Shown: positions 49,377-58,824, counted from the stretch's first letter. The stretch is 64,000 nucleotides of DNA from Bacteroidales bacterium (GCA_016291135.1 JAEFAE010000004.1:62001-126000), one strand, 5' to 3'. Translations and numbers: made by a program. The notes: generated by a model not told the origin, from the sequence alone.

Positions 49377-49403
49377 GAGCGTCGGGGGTTGTCCCGTGGG
49401 CGG

Positions 49404-50684
49404 TTAGGCTTTTTCGGGGGTGTGTTTGTATTTGAACAGGATCGCAAACAGGATGCCCACCACCAGGGCGAAGGCGGCGAATACGTACCAGGCTGTCGTC
49501 CAGCCGTTCATCACGTTGAAGCTCGGGTCGGCAGCGGAGGGGTTGAACACGAAGCGGTTCACCACCGCCTGGGCGCAGAACGAGCCGATGGTGGCGCCGA
49601 GGCCGTTGGTCATCATCATGAACACGCCCTGGGCGCTGCTGCGGATCTTCTCGTCGGTGTTCTGGTCGACGAACAGGGAGCCGCTGATGTTGAAGAAGTC
49701 GAAAGCCACGCCGTAGACGATCATGGAGAGGATCAACAGCACGAGGCCGAAGCCGGTGGGGTTGCCCGCACCGAGGAAGAAGAAGCGGAGCGCCCAGGCC
49801 ACAAAGGCGATGAGCATCACCTTCTTGATGCCGAACTTCTTCAGGAAGAAGGGGATCAGCAGGATGCACAAGGTCTCAGAGACCTGCGAGATCGAGGAGA
49901 GGAACACGTTGTTCTTCACCGCGAAGGCGTTGGCATATTGCGGGTCGGCGCCGAAAGCGTCGAGGTAAGGCGTGGCGAAGCCGTTGGTCACCTGCAGGCA
50001 CATGCCCAGCAGGAACGAGAAGATGAAGAACACGCACATCTTGCCGTCCTTGAACAGGGAGAAGGCGCGCAGGCCGAAGGTGTCGACAAACGAGGCGCCC
50101 TTGGCGGTCTTGTTGACCGGGCAGTTGGGCAGCGTGAAGGCGTACACGGCCAGGATCAAGCCCCAGGCGGCCGAGACGAACAGCTGCATGTAGTTGTCCT
50201 TGAAGCCGGTGAAGTTGACGATCCACATGGAGAGGATGAATCCGATGGTGCCGAAGACCCGGATGGGAGGGAAGGCCTTCACGGTATCCAGGCCGGCTTG
50301 GTTCAAGGCGTTGTATGACACGGAGTTGCCCAGTGCGATGGTCGGCATGAAGAAGGCCACGCTCAAGGCATAATAGGGGAAGATCTGCCCGAAGGTGACC
50401 TCATTGCCGTATTTCATGCCCATGTAACCCGCCAGTGCCATGAACACGGCGGCCAGGAAATGACAGATGCCGAGCATCTTTTGCGCAGGCACCCAGCGGT
50501 CGGCGATGATGCCGATCAAGGTGGGCATGAACAGCGACACGATGCCTTGGATGGCGAAGAACTTTCCGATGTGGGCACCCATGCCGATGCGGCCTAGATA
50601 GATGCCGAGTGAACAGAGATAAGCTCCCCAAACGGCGAAGATCAGGAAGTTCATCACGATCAGTCTAAACTTGATTCCTTTCAT
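49404..50684 (-). CDS. Nucleoside:H+ symporter-like MFS transporter
   Basis: 426-residue inner-membrane protein of the nucleoside:H+ symporter branch of the major facilitator superfamily (NupG/XapB-like). Twelve hydrophobic segments start with LIVMNFLIFAVWGAYLCSLG; the first cytosolic loop region contains IIADRWVPAQKMLG. The adjacent thyA and folA suggest that it imports nucleosides for thymidylate or pyrimidine salvage. The mRNA would start in an A/T-rich repeat tract (50690-50765). Confidence 0.85.
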   Translation of the reverse strand: MKGIKFRLIVMNFLIFAVWGAYLCSLGIYLGRIGMGAHIGKFFAIQGIVSLFMPTLIGIIADRWVPAQKMLGICHFLAAVFMALAGYMGMKYGNEVTFGQIFPYYALSVAFFMPTIALGNSVSYNALNQAGLDTVKAFPPIRVFGTIGFILSMWIVNFTGFKDNYMQLFVSAAWGLILAVYAFTLPNCPVNKTAKGASFVDTFGLRAFSLFKDGKMCVFFIFSFLLGMCLQVTNGFATPYLDAFGADPQYANAFAVKNNVFLSSISQVSETLCILLIPFFLKKFGIKKVMLIAFVAWALRFFFLGAGNPTGFGLVLLILSMIVYGVAFDFFNISGSLFVDQNTDEKIRSSAQGVFMMMTNGLGATIGSFCAQAVVNRFVFNPSAADPSFNVMNGWTTAWYVFAAFALVVGILFAILFKYKHTPEKA

Positions 50685-50689
50685 ATTGA

Positions 50690-50765
50690 GAGATTTAAAG
50701 ATTCAAAGATTTAAAAATTCAAAGAAAGATTCAAAATTATAAAGATTCAAGGATTTAAAACAAAA
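50690..50765. repeat. A/T-rich 9-mer repeat tract
   Basis: Reiterated AGATTCAAA/AGATTTAAA units fill the leader of the nucleoside transporter gene. Such simple tracts often occur before genes in Bacteroidetes. Confidence 0.6.
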
Positions 50766-50792
50766 GATTCACGAAAGATGAGGTGCAGGGGA

Positions 50793-51428
50793 TTAGAACG
50801 GGGGTTTGGAGTTGATGAGGTCGCGGAGCTCGGCGGCTTTGGCGTAGTCTTCCTCGTCGATGGCCATCTGCAGCAGTTTCTGGAGTTGGTCGACGCTGAG
50901 GTTGTCGAGGCGTTCGTATTGGGTGAGGAAGTCGTCGAGGGAGCTGCCCAGGGACCCCTCGTCCTCGTCGGGCCCTTGGCCCGCCTCGTCCTCGGGGGCC
51001 GCCTCCATGTCCTTCACCTCGTCCATCTCGATGCCGGCCTCTTCCATGACGTTCTCGTAGGCGGCGATGGGGCAGTTGAACCGTACCGCGAGGGCGATGG
51101 CGTCGGACGGACGGGCGTCGATCATGGCCAGTTCGTCGCCTTGCTTGCAGACGAGCATGGCGTAGAACACACCCTCGCGGAAGCGGGTGATCACCACCTC
51201 CATGAGCTCCACCCCGTAGGTCTCGGCGAATTTCTTGAAGAGGTCGTGGGTGAGGGGACGCGATCCCTTCATGTCTTCCATGCCCAGGGCGATGGCTTGG
51301 GCCTCGCTGTTGCCGATGACGATGGGGAGCCGTCGCATCGAGTGCTTGTCGCCCAGGATCAGCACGTAGGCGCCGCTCTGCGACTCGCTGTACAACAGCC
51401 CTTTGATCTCTAATGCAATCTTGTTCAT
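50793..51428 (-). CDS. Bifunctional nuclease (DUF151) with C-terminal UVR motif
   Basis: 211-residue cytosolic protein. The DUF151 bifunctional nuclease core covers residues 1-130 (MNKIALEIKGLLYSESQSGA, LPIVIGNSEAQAIALGMEDM and MIDARPSDAIALAVRFNCPI). The acidic linker leads to a UvrB/UvrC-like helical hairpin (QLQKLLQMAIDEEDYAKAAE), a motif used to bind nuclease partners. The family is poorly characterised; plant members have DNase and RNase activity. Promoter element TACTTTTG at 51473-51480. Confidence 0.9.
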   Translation of the reverse strand: MNKIALEIKGLLYSESQSGAYVLILGDKHSMRRLPIVIGNSEAQAIALGMEDMKGSRPLTHDLFKKFAETYGVELMEVVITRFREGVFYAMLVCKQGDELAMIDARPSDAIALAVRFNCPIAAYENVMEEAGIEMDEVKDMEAAPEDEAGQGPDEDEGSLGSSLDDFLTQYERLDNLSVDQLQKLLQMAIDEEDYAKAAELRDLINSKPPF

Positions 51429-51472
51429 TTTCAAAATATAGGAAGGGAGAACCGCTTCTCCCCTTCAAAGGA

Positions 51473-51480
51473 CAAAAGTA
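51473..51480 (-). promoter_or_regulatory. -7 element for the DUF151 gene
   Basis: TACTTTTG on the minus strand, 45 bp before the ATG at 51428. Confidence 0.5.
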
Positions 51481-51563
51481 GGGACATTTCTGGACTTTTG
51501 CAAGAAAAAAGCAGCCTCCATCATTTTTTTGAAAATTGTTTTTGCATTTTTTTGATTTGTTCC

Positions 51564-51571
51564 TAAATTTG
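51564..51571 (+). promoter_or_regulatory. -7 element for hppA
   Basis: TAAATTTG, 76 bp before the ATG at 51647. Confidence 0.5.
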
Positions 51572-51646
51572 TCTGCTTAAACGTCATCTAAGCCTCATTG
51601 AAAGGATATTCTTAAAATCAACAATGTATAACTAAATCAATTGTTT

Positions 51647-53893
51647 ATGAGTCTTTCAATCGTTTATTGGGTGTTGGCTGCCTCCATTCTGGCGCTGGCA
51701 TTCGCTTTCTTCTTCTACAAGTCGATGATGAAAGAAGATGAAGGCACCGACTTGATGAAAAAGATCGCCGCGCACGTCCGTAAGGGCGCCATGGCCTACC
51801 TGAAGCAACAGTACAAGGTGGTCATCATCGTCTTCATTATCCTGGCGATCGTGTTCTTCGTGATGAGCCTGTTCCACTTGCAGAACGGCATCGTATGGTT
51901 CGCCTTCCTCACCGGCGGTTTCTTCTCCGGCTTGGCAGGCTTCTTCGGCATGAAGACCGCTACCTATGCCTCGGCCCGTACGGCCAATGCCGCCCGTCGT
52001 TCCCTGAACAGCGGCTTGAAGGTCGCCTTCCGCTCGGGCGCCGTCATGGGTCTCGTCGTCGTGGGTCTCGCCCTGCTCGACGTCTCCGTGTGGTTCCTGG
52101 TCTTGAAAGGCACCAAGCTCCTTGAGATGGTGGGTGCCGAAGCCGACCTCGTGACGATCACCACCACCATGCTGACCTTCGGTATGGGTGCCTCCACGCA
52201 GGCCTTGTTTGCCCGTGTGGGTGGCGGTATCTACACCAAGGCTGCCGACGTCGGTGCCGACTTAGTCGGTAAGACCGAGTACAACATCCCTGAGGACGAC
52301 CCGCGCAACCCTGCCACCATCGCCGACAACGTGGGTGACAACGTGGGTGACGTGGCCGGTATGGGCGCCGACCTCTATGAGTCGTATGCCGGTTCCATCC
52401 TGGCTACCATGGCCCTGGGTGCTTCCGCCTTCGCCACCGCCGCCACGCAGAGTGTCGCTGGTGCCGAGATGCAGCTGAAAGCCGTGTTCGCTCCCATGCT
52501 GATCGCCGCCGCTGGTGTGTTGCTTTCATTAATAGGTATCTTCCTGGTCCGCACCAAGGAGAACGCCGGCATGAAACAGCTGCTCGGCGCCTTGAGCCGC
52601 GGCACCAACACCGCTGCCATCCTGATTGCCGCCGCTACCTTCGGCATCATGTACTTCCTCTTCGGAAAAGAGACGGGTGACTACGCCAACATGTGGTGGC
52701 AGACCTCGCTGTCTGTGGTGGTCGGTCTGCTCGCCGGCGTCATCATCGGCAAGGCTACGGAATACTATACCTCTCAGAGTTACAAGCCCACCCAGAAGGT
52801 GGCTGAGAGCTCCAAGACGGGTCCTGCTACCGTGATCATCTCCGGTCTGGGTCTGGGTATGCTCTCCACCGCCATCCCGGTCATCACTGTGGGTGTGGCC
52901 ATCGTGCTGGCTTACCTCTGCGCCAATGGCTTCCATATCGAGTTCACGGCTGTCAACCTCTCGAGAGGCCTCTACGGTATCGGTATCGCTGCCGTGGGTA
53001 TGCTCTCCACCCTGGGAATCACCCTGGCTACCGACGCCTACGGTCCCATCGCCGACAACGCGGGCGGTAATGCTGAGATGAGCGGCCTCGATCCTGAGGT
53101 CCGTAAACGTACCGACGCCCTCGACGCCCTCGGCAACACCACTGCTGCCACCGGTAAGGGCTTCGCCATCGGCTCTGCCGCTCTGACGGCCTTGGCCCTG
53201 CTGGCTTCCTACGTCGAAGAGATCAAGATTGCCTTGCTGCGTGTCGGTGAAGCAACGTTGGATCTCGGTGAAAGAGTGGTCAACACCGCCCAAGCCTCGT
53301 TGATCGACTTCATGGAGTTCTACCAAGTGAACCTGATGAATCCCGTCGTCCTGGTGGGTATCTTCATCGGTGCCATGATGGCCTTCGTGTTCTGCGGCAT
53401 GACGATGAATGCCGTGGGTCGCGCTGCCCAGAAGATGGTGGAGGAAGTCCGCCGTCAGTTCAGCACCATCAAGGGTATCCTCGAAGGCAAGGCTGAACCT
53501 GACTACGAGCGCTGCGTGGCCATCTCCACCAAGGGTGCCCAACACGAGATGCTGGTTCCTTCCATCCTCGCCATCCTGGTCCCGATCCTCACGGGTCTGA
53601 TCCTCGGTGTTCCCGGTGTGCTCGGCCTGTTGATCGGCGGCCTCGCTACCGGTTTCGTGCTGGCCGTGTTCATGGCCAACTCGGGCGGTGCCTGGGACAA
53701 TGCCAAGAAATATGTCGAGGAAGGCAACTTCGGCGGCAAGGGCTCTGACAACCACAAGGCCACCGTGGTGGGCGACACCGTCGGCGACCCGTTCAAGGAT
53801 ACGTCCGGTCCTTCGCTGAACATCCTCATCAAGCTCATGAGCATGGTCTCCATCGTGATGGCTGGTCTGACCGTCACGTGTCACCTGCTGTAA
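51647..53893 (+). CDS. hppA: Membrane pyrophosphatase (ion-translocating)
   Basis: 748-residue integral membrane enzyme, ~16 transmembrane helices, which couples pyrophosphate hydrolysis to export of H+ and/or Na+. The substrate motifs are ADVGADLVGKTEYNIPEDDP, NVGDNVGDVAGMGADLYESY and, near the end, KGSDNHKATVVGDTVGDPFK. The helix region LGNTTAATGKGFAIGS has Ala at the position that distinguishes K+-dependent enzymes from K+-independent ones, so it is likely K+-dependent. The Na+/H+ specificity was not determined. It is followed by a double hairpin terminator. Confidence 0.95.
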   Translation: MSLSIVYWVLAASILALAFAFFFYKSMMKEDEGTDLMKKIAAHVRKGAMAYLKQQYKVVIIVFIILAIVFFVMSLFHLQNGIVWFAFLTGGFFSGLAGFFGMKTATYASARTANAARRSLNSGLKVAFRSGAVMGLVVVGLALLDVSVWFLVLKGTKLLEMVGAEADLVTITTTMLTFGMGASTQALFARVGGGIYTKAADVGADLVGKTEYNIPEDDPRNPATIADNVGDNVGDVAGMGADLYESYAGSILATMALGASAFATAATQSVAGAEMQLKAVFAPMLIAAAGVLLSLIGIFLVRTKENAGMKQLLGALSRGTNTAAILIAAATFGIMYFLFGKETGDYANMWWQTSLSVVVGLLAGVIIGKATEYYTSQSYKPTQKVAESSKTGPATVIISGLGLGMLSTAIPVITVGVAIVLAYLCANGFHIEFTAVNLSRGLYGIGIAAVGMLSTLGITLATDAYGPIADNAGGNAEMSGLDPEVRKRTDALDALGNTTAATGKGFAIGSAALTALALLASYVEEIKIALLRVGEATLDLGERVVNTAQASLIDFMEFYQVNLMNPVVLVGIFIGAMMAFVFCGMTMNAVGRAAQKMVEEVRRQFSTIKGILEGKAEPDYERCVAISTKGAQHEMLVPSILAILVPILTGLILGVPGVLGLLIGGLATGFVLAVFMANSGGAWDNAKKYVEEGNFGGKGSDNHKATVVGDTVGDPFKDTSGPSLNILIKLMSMVSIVMAGLTVTCHLL

Positions 53894-53930
53894 GAAGACA
53901 GAAGTCAGCATTGCGAAACTTCTGACTTCT

Positions 53931-53970
53931 AAAAAAGAGCGCTTTGCTTTTGGCAAAGCGCTCTTTTTTT
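53931..53970 (+). terminator. Rho-independent terminator of hppA
   Basis: Stem GAGCGCTTTGC / GCAAAGCGCTC flanked by A and T runs with TTTTTTT tail. A second hairpin (AGAAGTCAG with CTGACTTCT) lies just upstream. The -7 element of the next gene begins two bases after the T run. Confidence 0.93.
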
Positions 53971-53971
53971 G

Positions 53972-53979
53972 TATTTTTG
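53972..53979 (+). promoter_or_regulatory. -7 element for the Kef-type antiporter operon
   Basis: TATTTTTG directly follows the hppA terminator, 43 bp before the ATG at 54022. Confidence 0.6.
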
Positions 53980-54021
53980 CAATGCCAACTTTTAGTTTTT
54001 GTCTCCCTTTATTCAATAGAT

Positions 54022-56301
54022 ATGGAATCCCTACCCGCCTTATTTTCCGACCTTGCCCTGATTTTGGTTACTGCAGGTATCACCACGGTGATTTTCAAGT
54101 GGTTGAAACAGCCCGTCGTGCTGGGCTACATCATCGCCGGTTTCTTGATCGGACCTAACTTTGAATGGTTCCCCGTCATCAACGACCACACCAGTGTGGA
54201 GACCTGGAGTGAGATCGGTATGGTGTTCATGCTGTTCGGCATCGGCTTGGAATTCAGCTTCAAGAAACTGAAGAAAGTGGGAGGGACCGTCGGCATCACC
54301 GCTCTCACCGAGCTGGTGACCATGTGTGTGGTTGGCTTCGTGCTGGGCAAGATCCTGGGATGGTCGCAGATGGACTGCATCTTCCTCGGGGCCATGCTCT
54401 CGATCTCCTCGACGACCATCATCGCCAAAGCCTTCGACGACATGAGGCTGCATCGGGAGAAGTTCAGTGGCAACGTCATCGGCGAGCTGGTGGTGGAAGA
54501 CCTGGAGGCCGTGCTGCTCATGGTCATCCTTTCCACACTGGCGGTGAGCAAGTCGTTCGACGGCATGCAGCTGCTGTATAGCATGCTGAAGCTGGGCTTC
54601 TTCCTGCTGGTATGGTTTATCGGAGGTATCTTCCTGGTACCCACGGTGTTGCGTTGGGCGCGCAAGTTCATGTCGGAAGAGACCCTGACGGTGTTTGCCG
54701 TGGGACTCTGCTTCATGATGGTCGTGCTGGCCAACCTGGCGGGATTCTCCTCGGCTTTGGGTGCCTTCATCATGGGCTCCATCTTGGCCGAGACGCTGGA
54801 GGCGGAGATGATCCACAAGCTCACCACGCCCATCAAGAACCTCTTCGGTGCGGTGTTCTTCGTGTCGGTCGGTATGTTGGTCGACCCCAAGATCCTGGTG
54901 GATTACTGGTGGCAGATCCTGGTCATCACCCTGGTGCTGCTGTTCTTCAAGCCGATGAGCAACGTCGCCGGTCGCCTGATCGCCGGGTTGGGCCTCAAAC
55001 AGTCCATCCAGGGCGGTTTCTGCTTCAGCCAGATCGGTGAGTTCTCGTTCATCATCGCCAGCTTGGGTCTCAGCTACGGCGTCATCGACGAGTTCCTTTA
55101 CCCGATCATCGTCTCGGTGTCCATCATCACCACCTTCCTCACGCCCTACGCCATCAAGGCCGCGCTGCCTACCTATAATTGGGTGAACAGGCATGTCCCC
55201 AAGCACTGGTTGAGCCATCTGGAGAACCAGGAAAGCGGCATCAAGGTGAAAAGCGGCCAAAAGGTGAGCATGGCCAGTTTCGTCGGCCGGCAGTTCAAGC
55301 ATATCATTATTTATGTGGCCATCGTCATCGCGGTGCTGTTTCTCTGTTTCTGGGGCGGCTCGGTCATCATGGATTACGTTCCGGGGCTGTGGGGCAATGC
55401 CATCAGCGTAGCCATCACCTTGATCCTGGCCTCGCCATTCCTCTGGGCCATCGGTTTCCGCCATACCCTGGTCGGCACCACGAAAAAGCTGATGGAGAAC
55501 AGCCGTTTCAACCAGACCATCATCCTCTCGATCTTCATCATCCGTTTCATCGTCGTGTGGGTCGTTGCTACCTCGGTGCTGCGTCACTTCTTCAATGCGT
55601 CCTTCTGGATGCGGCTGGGGATCGGGGCTCCATGGTATCGGATGTTCAATATCGGTATGGCGTTGATTTACACCGTCTTGCTCCGTGTGCTGAGTCCAGC
55701 CATGAAGTTCCATAAGCATATCGAGGAACGGTTTACCGAGAATCTCAACAAGCGGCAGCAGTCGCAGGTGTTTGCCATCCCGGAGATCCTGCAGGAGAAC
55801 TGCCATCTGCAGAAGATGACCCTCAGTCCTGACAGCGTGTATTCGGGCCAGCTCATCAAGGAAACCGATTTCCGCGACAACTACAACGTGAGTGTGGTCA
55901 GTGTGGAACGTGGCAAGCAGCTGTTCGAGTTGCCCAAGTCCGATTTCCAGCTGTTCCCTTACGACAAGATCACCTTTGTGGGCCATGAGGACCATCTGAG
56001 GCTGTTGCTGGGCAGGGTAGAGGCCTTCGACGACACCCTGATCCAAGAACACGAGGAGAGCGATGTCGATCTGTATAAGGTGGAGGTCCGTCCCAACAGT
56101 CCCTACGTCGGGGTGACGTTGATGGATTCCGGGTTGGCCGAGAACTTCGATGCCATGATCATCGCCATTGAGCGGGATGGCCAGTTTATCCTGAATCCCT
56201 CGGCGAAGATTGCGTTCCAACCTGCCGATTTGGTGTGGTTTGTGGCGCAGAAGGAACGCGCTGAGGTGCTCATGCGTTACAATCCCGAGACGATGCCATG
56301 A
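54022..56301 (+). CDS. Cation:proton antiporter with TrkA-C domains (Kef/CPA2 type)
   Basis: 759-residue membrane protein. Residues ~1-390 form the CPA2 antiporter (AGITTVIFKWLKQPVVLGYI, MLFGIGLEFSFKKLKKVGGT, MLSISSTTIIAKAFDDMRLH). After a second membrane region (~430-570) come two TrkA-C/RCK-like segments: LIKETDFRDNYNVSVVSVER with QLFPYDKITFVGHEDHLRLL, and PNSPYVGVTLMDSGLAENFD with AFQPADLVWFVA. The gene overlaps topB by four bases (56298-56301). It probably exchanges K+ or Na+ for H+ under ligand control. The longer in-frame start at 53944 begins within the terminator and is rejected. Confidence 0.88.
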   Translation: MESLPALFSDLALILVTAGITTVIFKWLKQPVVLGYIIAGFLIGPNFEWFPVINDHTSVETWSEIGMVFMLFGIGLEFSFKKLKKVGGTVGITALTELVTMCVVGFVLGKILGWSQMDCIFLGAMLSISSTTIIAKAFDDMRLHREKFSGNVIGELVVEDLEAVLLMVILSTLAVSKSFDGMQLLYSMLKLGFFLLVWFIGGIFLVPTVLRWARKFMSEETLTVFAVGLCFMMVVLANLAGFSSALGAFIMGSILAETLEAEMIHKLTTPIKNLFGAVFFVSVGMLVDPKILVDYWWQILVITLVLLFFKPMSNVAGRLIAGLGLKQSIQGGFCFSQIGEFSFIIASLGLSYGVIDEFLYPIIVSVSIITTFLTPYAIKAALPTYNWVNRHVPKHWLSHLENQESGIKVKSGQKVSMASFVGRQFKHIIIYVAIVIAVLFLCFWGGSVIMDYVPGLWGNAISVAITLILASPFLWAIGFRHTLVGTTKKLMENSRFNQTIILSIFIIRFIVVWVVATSVLRHFFNASFWMRLGIGAPWYRMFNIGMALIYTVLLRVLSPAMKFHKHIEERFTENLNKRQQSQVFAIPEILQENCHLQKMTLSPDSVYSGQLIKETDFRDNYNVSVVSVERGKQLFELPKSDFQLFPYDKITFVGHEDHLRLLLGRVEAFDDTLIQEHEESDVDLYKVEVRPNSPYVGVTLMDSGLAENFDAMIIAIERDGQFILNPSAKIAFQPADLVWFVAQKERAEVLMRYNPETMP

Positions 56302-58367
56302 TCGTTTGTATTGCAGAGAAACCGAGTGTCGCCAAAGACATCGCCAAAGTGTTGGGTGCCAACACTTCCCGTGATGGCTATATGGAGGGCAACGGCTATC
56401 AGGTGACCTGGACCTTCGGCCATCTCTGCACCTTGAAGGAGCCCCACGACTATACCGACCAGTGGAAGGCCTGGGCCTTGACGCGGCTACCGATGATCCC
56501 GCCGCGCTTTGGCATCAAGCTCATCGCCGACAAGGGGGTGGAGAAGCAGTTCAAGGTCATCGAGTCGCTGTTCCAAAAAGCGGACCGTATCATTAACTGC
56601 GGTGATGCCGGCCAGGAGGGCGAGCTCATCCAGCGTTGGGTGATGCAGAAGGCCAAGGTGACCTGTCCGGTGCAGCGCTTGTGGATCTCTTCGTTGACCG
56701 AGGAGTCCATCCGTGAGGGCTTCAAGACCCTGAAAGACCAGTCGGAATACCAGTCGTTGTACGAGGCGGGGCTGTCGCGTGCCATCGGCGACTGGCTGTT
56801 GGGCATGAACGCCACCCGGCTCTATACGTTGAAGTATGGGCAGAACCGACAGGTCCTCTCGATAGGAAGGGTGCAGACCCCGACCTTGGCGTTGATCGTC
56901 AACCGCTATCACGAGATCGCGAACTTCCAGCCCGAGGCCTATTGGGTGCTCTCGACCGTGTATCGCGACACCGTCTTCAACGCCACCAAGGGCAAGTACG
57001 GCTCGGTGGATGAAGGGCAGAAAGACCTGCAAAGTGTTCAAGGAAAGGAGTTTACAGTTACCGATATCAGCACCAAGAAAGGCACCGAGGCACCGCCGAG
57101 GCTCTATGACCTGACTTCGCTGCAGGTGGAGTGCAACAAGAAATACGGCTTCTCTGCCGACCAGACCCTGCAGACCATCCAGAGTCTTTACGAGAAGAAA
57201 TACACCACCTATCCCCGTGTGGACACCACCTACCTGAGCGACGACATTTATCCCAAATGTCCGGGTATCCTGGCTAAGCTCACGCCCTACGCCTCCTTGA
57301 CCGCGCCTTTGGCCGGGAAGAAACTGCCCAAGAGCAAGAAGGTGTTCGACAACAGCAAGGTCACCGACCACCATGCCATCATCCCGACGGGGGTGGTGCC
57401 GCAGGGTTTGTCGTTTGCCGAAGAGAAAGTCTATGACGAGGTGTGTCGCCATTTCATTGCGGTGTTCTATCCTGATTGTCAGTTCTCTACGACGACCGTC
57501 CTGGGCCAGGTGGAGGAGGTGGAGTTCAAGGCTTCGGGCAAGCAGATTTTGGCGCCGGGGTGGAGGGAAGTTATCAAACCTCAAAAAGCGGAAGAGGGGA
57601 TGGGACAACCCCATTCGGGGTTGGCTGTCGGTAACCCGGGGCTGAGGAACGAAACCCCGGGGGAAGAAAGAGGGGATGAAGAAAAAACCTTGCCCCTTTT
57701 CACCAAAGGCGAACACGGTCCCCATCAGCCGCAGCTGGCGGAGAAGTGGACCCAGCCGCCCAAGCCTTATACCGAGGCGACCTTACTGCGTGCCATGGAG
57801 ACGGCCGGCAAGCTGGTCGATGACGAGTCGTTGCGCGAGGTGATGAAGGAGAATGGCATCGGAAGGCCTTCCACCCGGGCGGCCATCATCGAGACCCTGT
57901 TCAAGCGCAACTATATCCGTAAGGTACGTAAGAGCCTGGAGCCTACACCTACGGGCATCGAGCTCATCGGCCTCATCCACGAAGACTTGTTGAAAAGCGC
58001 CGAACTCACCGGCATCTGGGAGAAGAAACTCCGTGAGATTGAGCAACATAAGTACGAGGCCCGACAGTTCCTCGAAGAGCTGAAGCAGATGGTCTCCCAG
58101 ATCGTCACCCAGGTGATGCTCGACAACAGCAACCGACGTGTGGCGGTGACGGTGGACGAACCCAAGCCGAAGAAGACGGCGCCCAAGACCGGTGCCGCCT
58201 CCAACGCCAAAACAGCTTCAAGGAAGACGGCTTCCAAGCAAGCGGCTCCGGATGCCCTCGTCGGCCAGCCCTGTCCCTTGTGTGGCAAGGGCCGTATCAT
58301 CAAGGGTCGCACCGCCTACGGCTGTTCCGAATGGAAGAACGGTTGTACTTGGAGACAGTCTTTTTGA
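56298..58367 (+). CDS. topB: DNA topoisomerase III
   Basis: 689-residue type IA topoisomerase. The TOPRIM domain begins MIVCIAEKPSVAKDIAKVLG and includes INCGDAGQEGELIQRWVM. The catalytic Tyr lies in YTTYPRVDTTYLSDDIYPKC. PSTRAAIIETLFKRNYI and TPTGIELIGLIHEDLL follow. A Lys/Ala/Thr-rich linker leads to a C-terminal zinc finger (PCPLCGKGRIIKGRTAYGCS). At residues ~428-465 a stretch unlike other TopB proteins is encoded by a copy of the palindromic intergenic repeat (57600-57690), in frame. The start overlaps the antiporter stop (ATGA). Confidence 0.95.
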   Translation: MIVCIAEKPSVAKDIAKVLGANTSRDGYMEGNGYQVTWTFGHLCTLKEPHDYTDQWKAWALTRLPMIPPRFGIKLIADKGVEKQFKVIESLFQKADRIINCGDAGQEGELIQRWVMQKAKVTCPVQRLWISSLTEESIREGFKTLKDQSEYQSLYEAGLSRAIGDWLLGMNATRLYTLKYGQNRQVLSIGRVQTPTLALIVNRYHEIANFQPEAYWVLSTVYRDTVFNATKGKYGSVDEGQKDLQSVQGKEFTVTDISTKKGTEAPPRLYDLTSLQVECNKKYGFSADQTLQTIQSLYEKKYTTYPRVDTTYLSDDIYPKCPGILAKLTPYASLTAPLAGKKLPKSKKVFDNSKVTDHHAIIPTGVVPQGLSFAEEKVYDEVCRHFIAVFYPDCQFSTTTVLGQVEEVEFKASGKQILAPGWREVIKPQKAEEGMGQPHSGLAVGNPGLRNETPGEERGDEEKTLPLFTKGEHGPHQPQLAEKWTQPPKPYTEATLLRAMETAGKLVDDESLREVMKENGIGRPSTRAAIIETLFKRNYIRKVRKSLEPTPTGIELIGLIHEDLLKSAELTGIWEKKLREIEQHKYEARQFLEELKQMVSQIVTQVMLDNSNRRVAVTVDEPKPKKTAPKTGAASNAKTASRKTASKQAAPDALVGQPCPLCGKGRIIKGRTAYGCSEWKNGCTWRQSF
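57605..57675. repeat. Palindromic intergenic-type repeat inside topB
   Basis: AACCCCATTCGGGGTT is followed by GGCTGTCGGTAACC and a second hairpin (CCGGGGCT with AACCCCGG). This is a diverged copy of the family core, here read as part of TopB (GQPHSGLAVGNPGLRNETPG). Confidence 0.75.
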
Positions 58368-58368
58368 C

Positions 58369-58403
58369 CATTTCATACATTTTTAGGGACATTTCATACA
58401 TTT
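58369..58403 (+). promoter_or_regulatory. Pair of direct repeats upstream of the LytTR gene (putative LytTR site)
   Basis: CATTTCATACATTT occurs twice, beginning at 58369 and 58390, exactly 21 bp apart (two helical turns), the arrangement of LytTR-type binding sites. -7-like elements follow at 58416-58423 (TATCTTTG) and 58441-58448 (TACTTTTG). The second has the same spacing as in the site at 59768. Confidence 0.75.
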
Positions 58404-58455
58404 CGCCAATTATCCTATCTTTGCATTTCACAGGAGTTGCTACTTTTGCCTTGTC

Positions 58456-58824
58456 ATGCTGAAGAAATACCTGATCATATCCACTGCCAACGACATGGTG
58501 CGCATCGCCCCCGAGAAGATCGTCTTCATCTCGTCGGACGGCAACTATTGCAACCTTGTGCAGGCTGACAACGAGACGCGCATGCTGACCTTCCAGTTGG
58601 GCCAGGTGGAGTCGATGATCCGGGAGCAGCTGGGCACTGATGGCAACCTGTTCATCCGTATCGGCAGGGGCCTCATCATCAATCGCAACTACATCTATTA
58701 CATCAACATCCAAAACCAGAAGCTCATCCTCTCGGACGTGGCGCGGTTCACGCATACCGTGTCGGCATCCAAAGAGGCGCTGAAGCAGCTGAAGGAGTTG
58801 ATAGAGAAGGAGGCAAAAGAATGA
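58456..58824 (+). CDS. Stand-alone LytTR DNA-binding protein
   Basis: 122-residue regulator consisting essentially of a LytTR domain (MLKKYLIISTANDMVRIAPE, VFISSDGNYCNLV, TDGNLFIRIGRGLIINRNYI and YYINIQNQKLILSD), without a receiver domain. LytTR proteins bind pairs of ~9-bp direct repeats about 21-22 bp apart, just what is found in its own upstream region and before the gene at 59902. The stop overlaps the start of the membrane-anchored partner gene (ATGA at 58821-58824). The partner may transmit the signal. The first promoter leaves ~25 nt of leader, the second would make the mRNA nearly leaderless. Confidence 0.9.
   Translation: MLKKYLIISTANDMVRIAPEKIVFISSDGNYCNLVQADNETRMLTFQLGQVESMIREQLGTDGNLFIRIGRGLIINRNYIYYINIQNQKLILSDVARFTHTVSASKEALKQLKELIEKEAKE

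Noticed and set aside
54040-56220. 726-codon open frame opposite the Kef-type antiporter
   Set aside because: Antisense shadow rich in His, Asp and Gln; the plus-strand frame encodes a clear antiporter.
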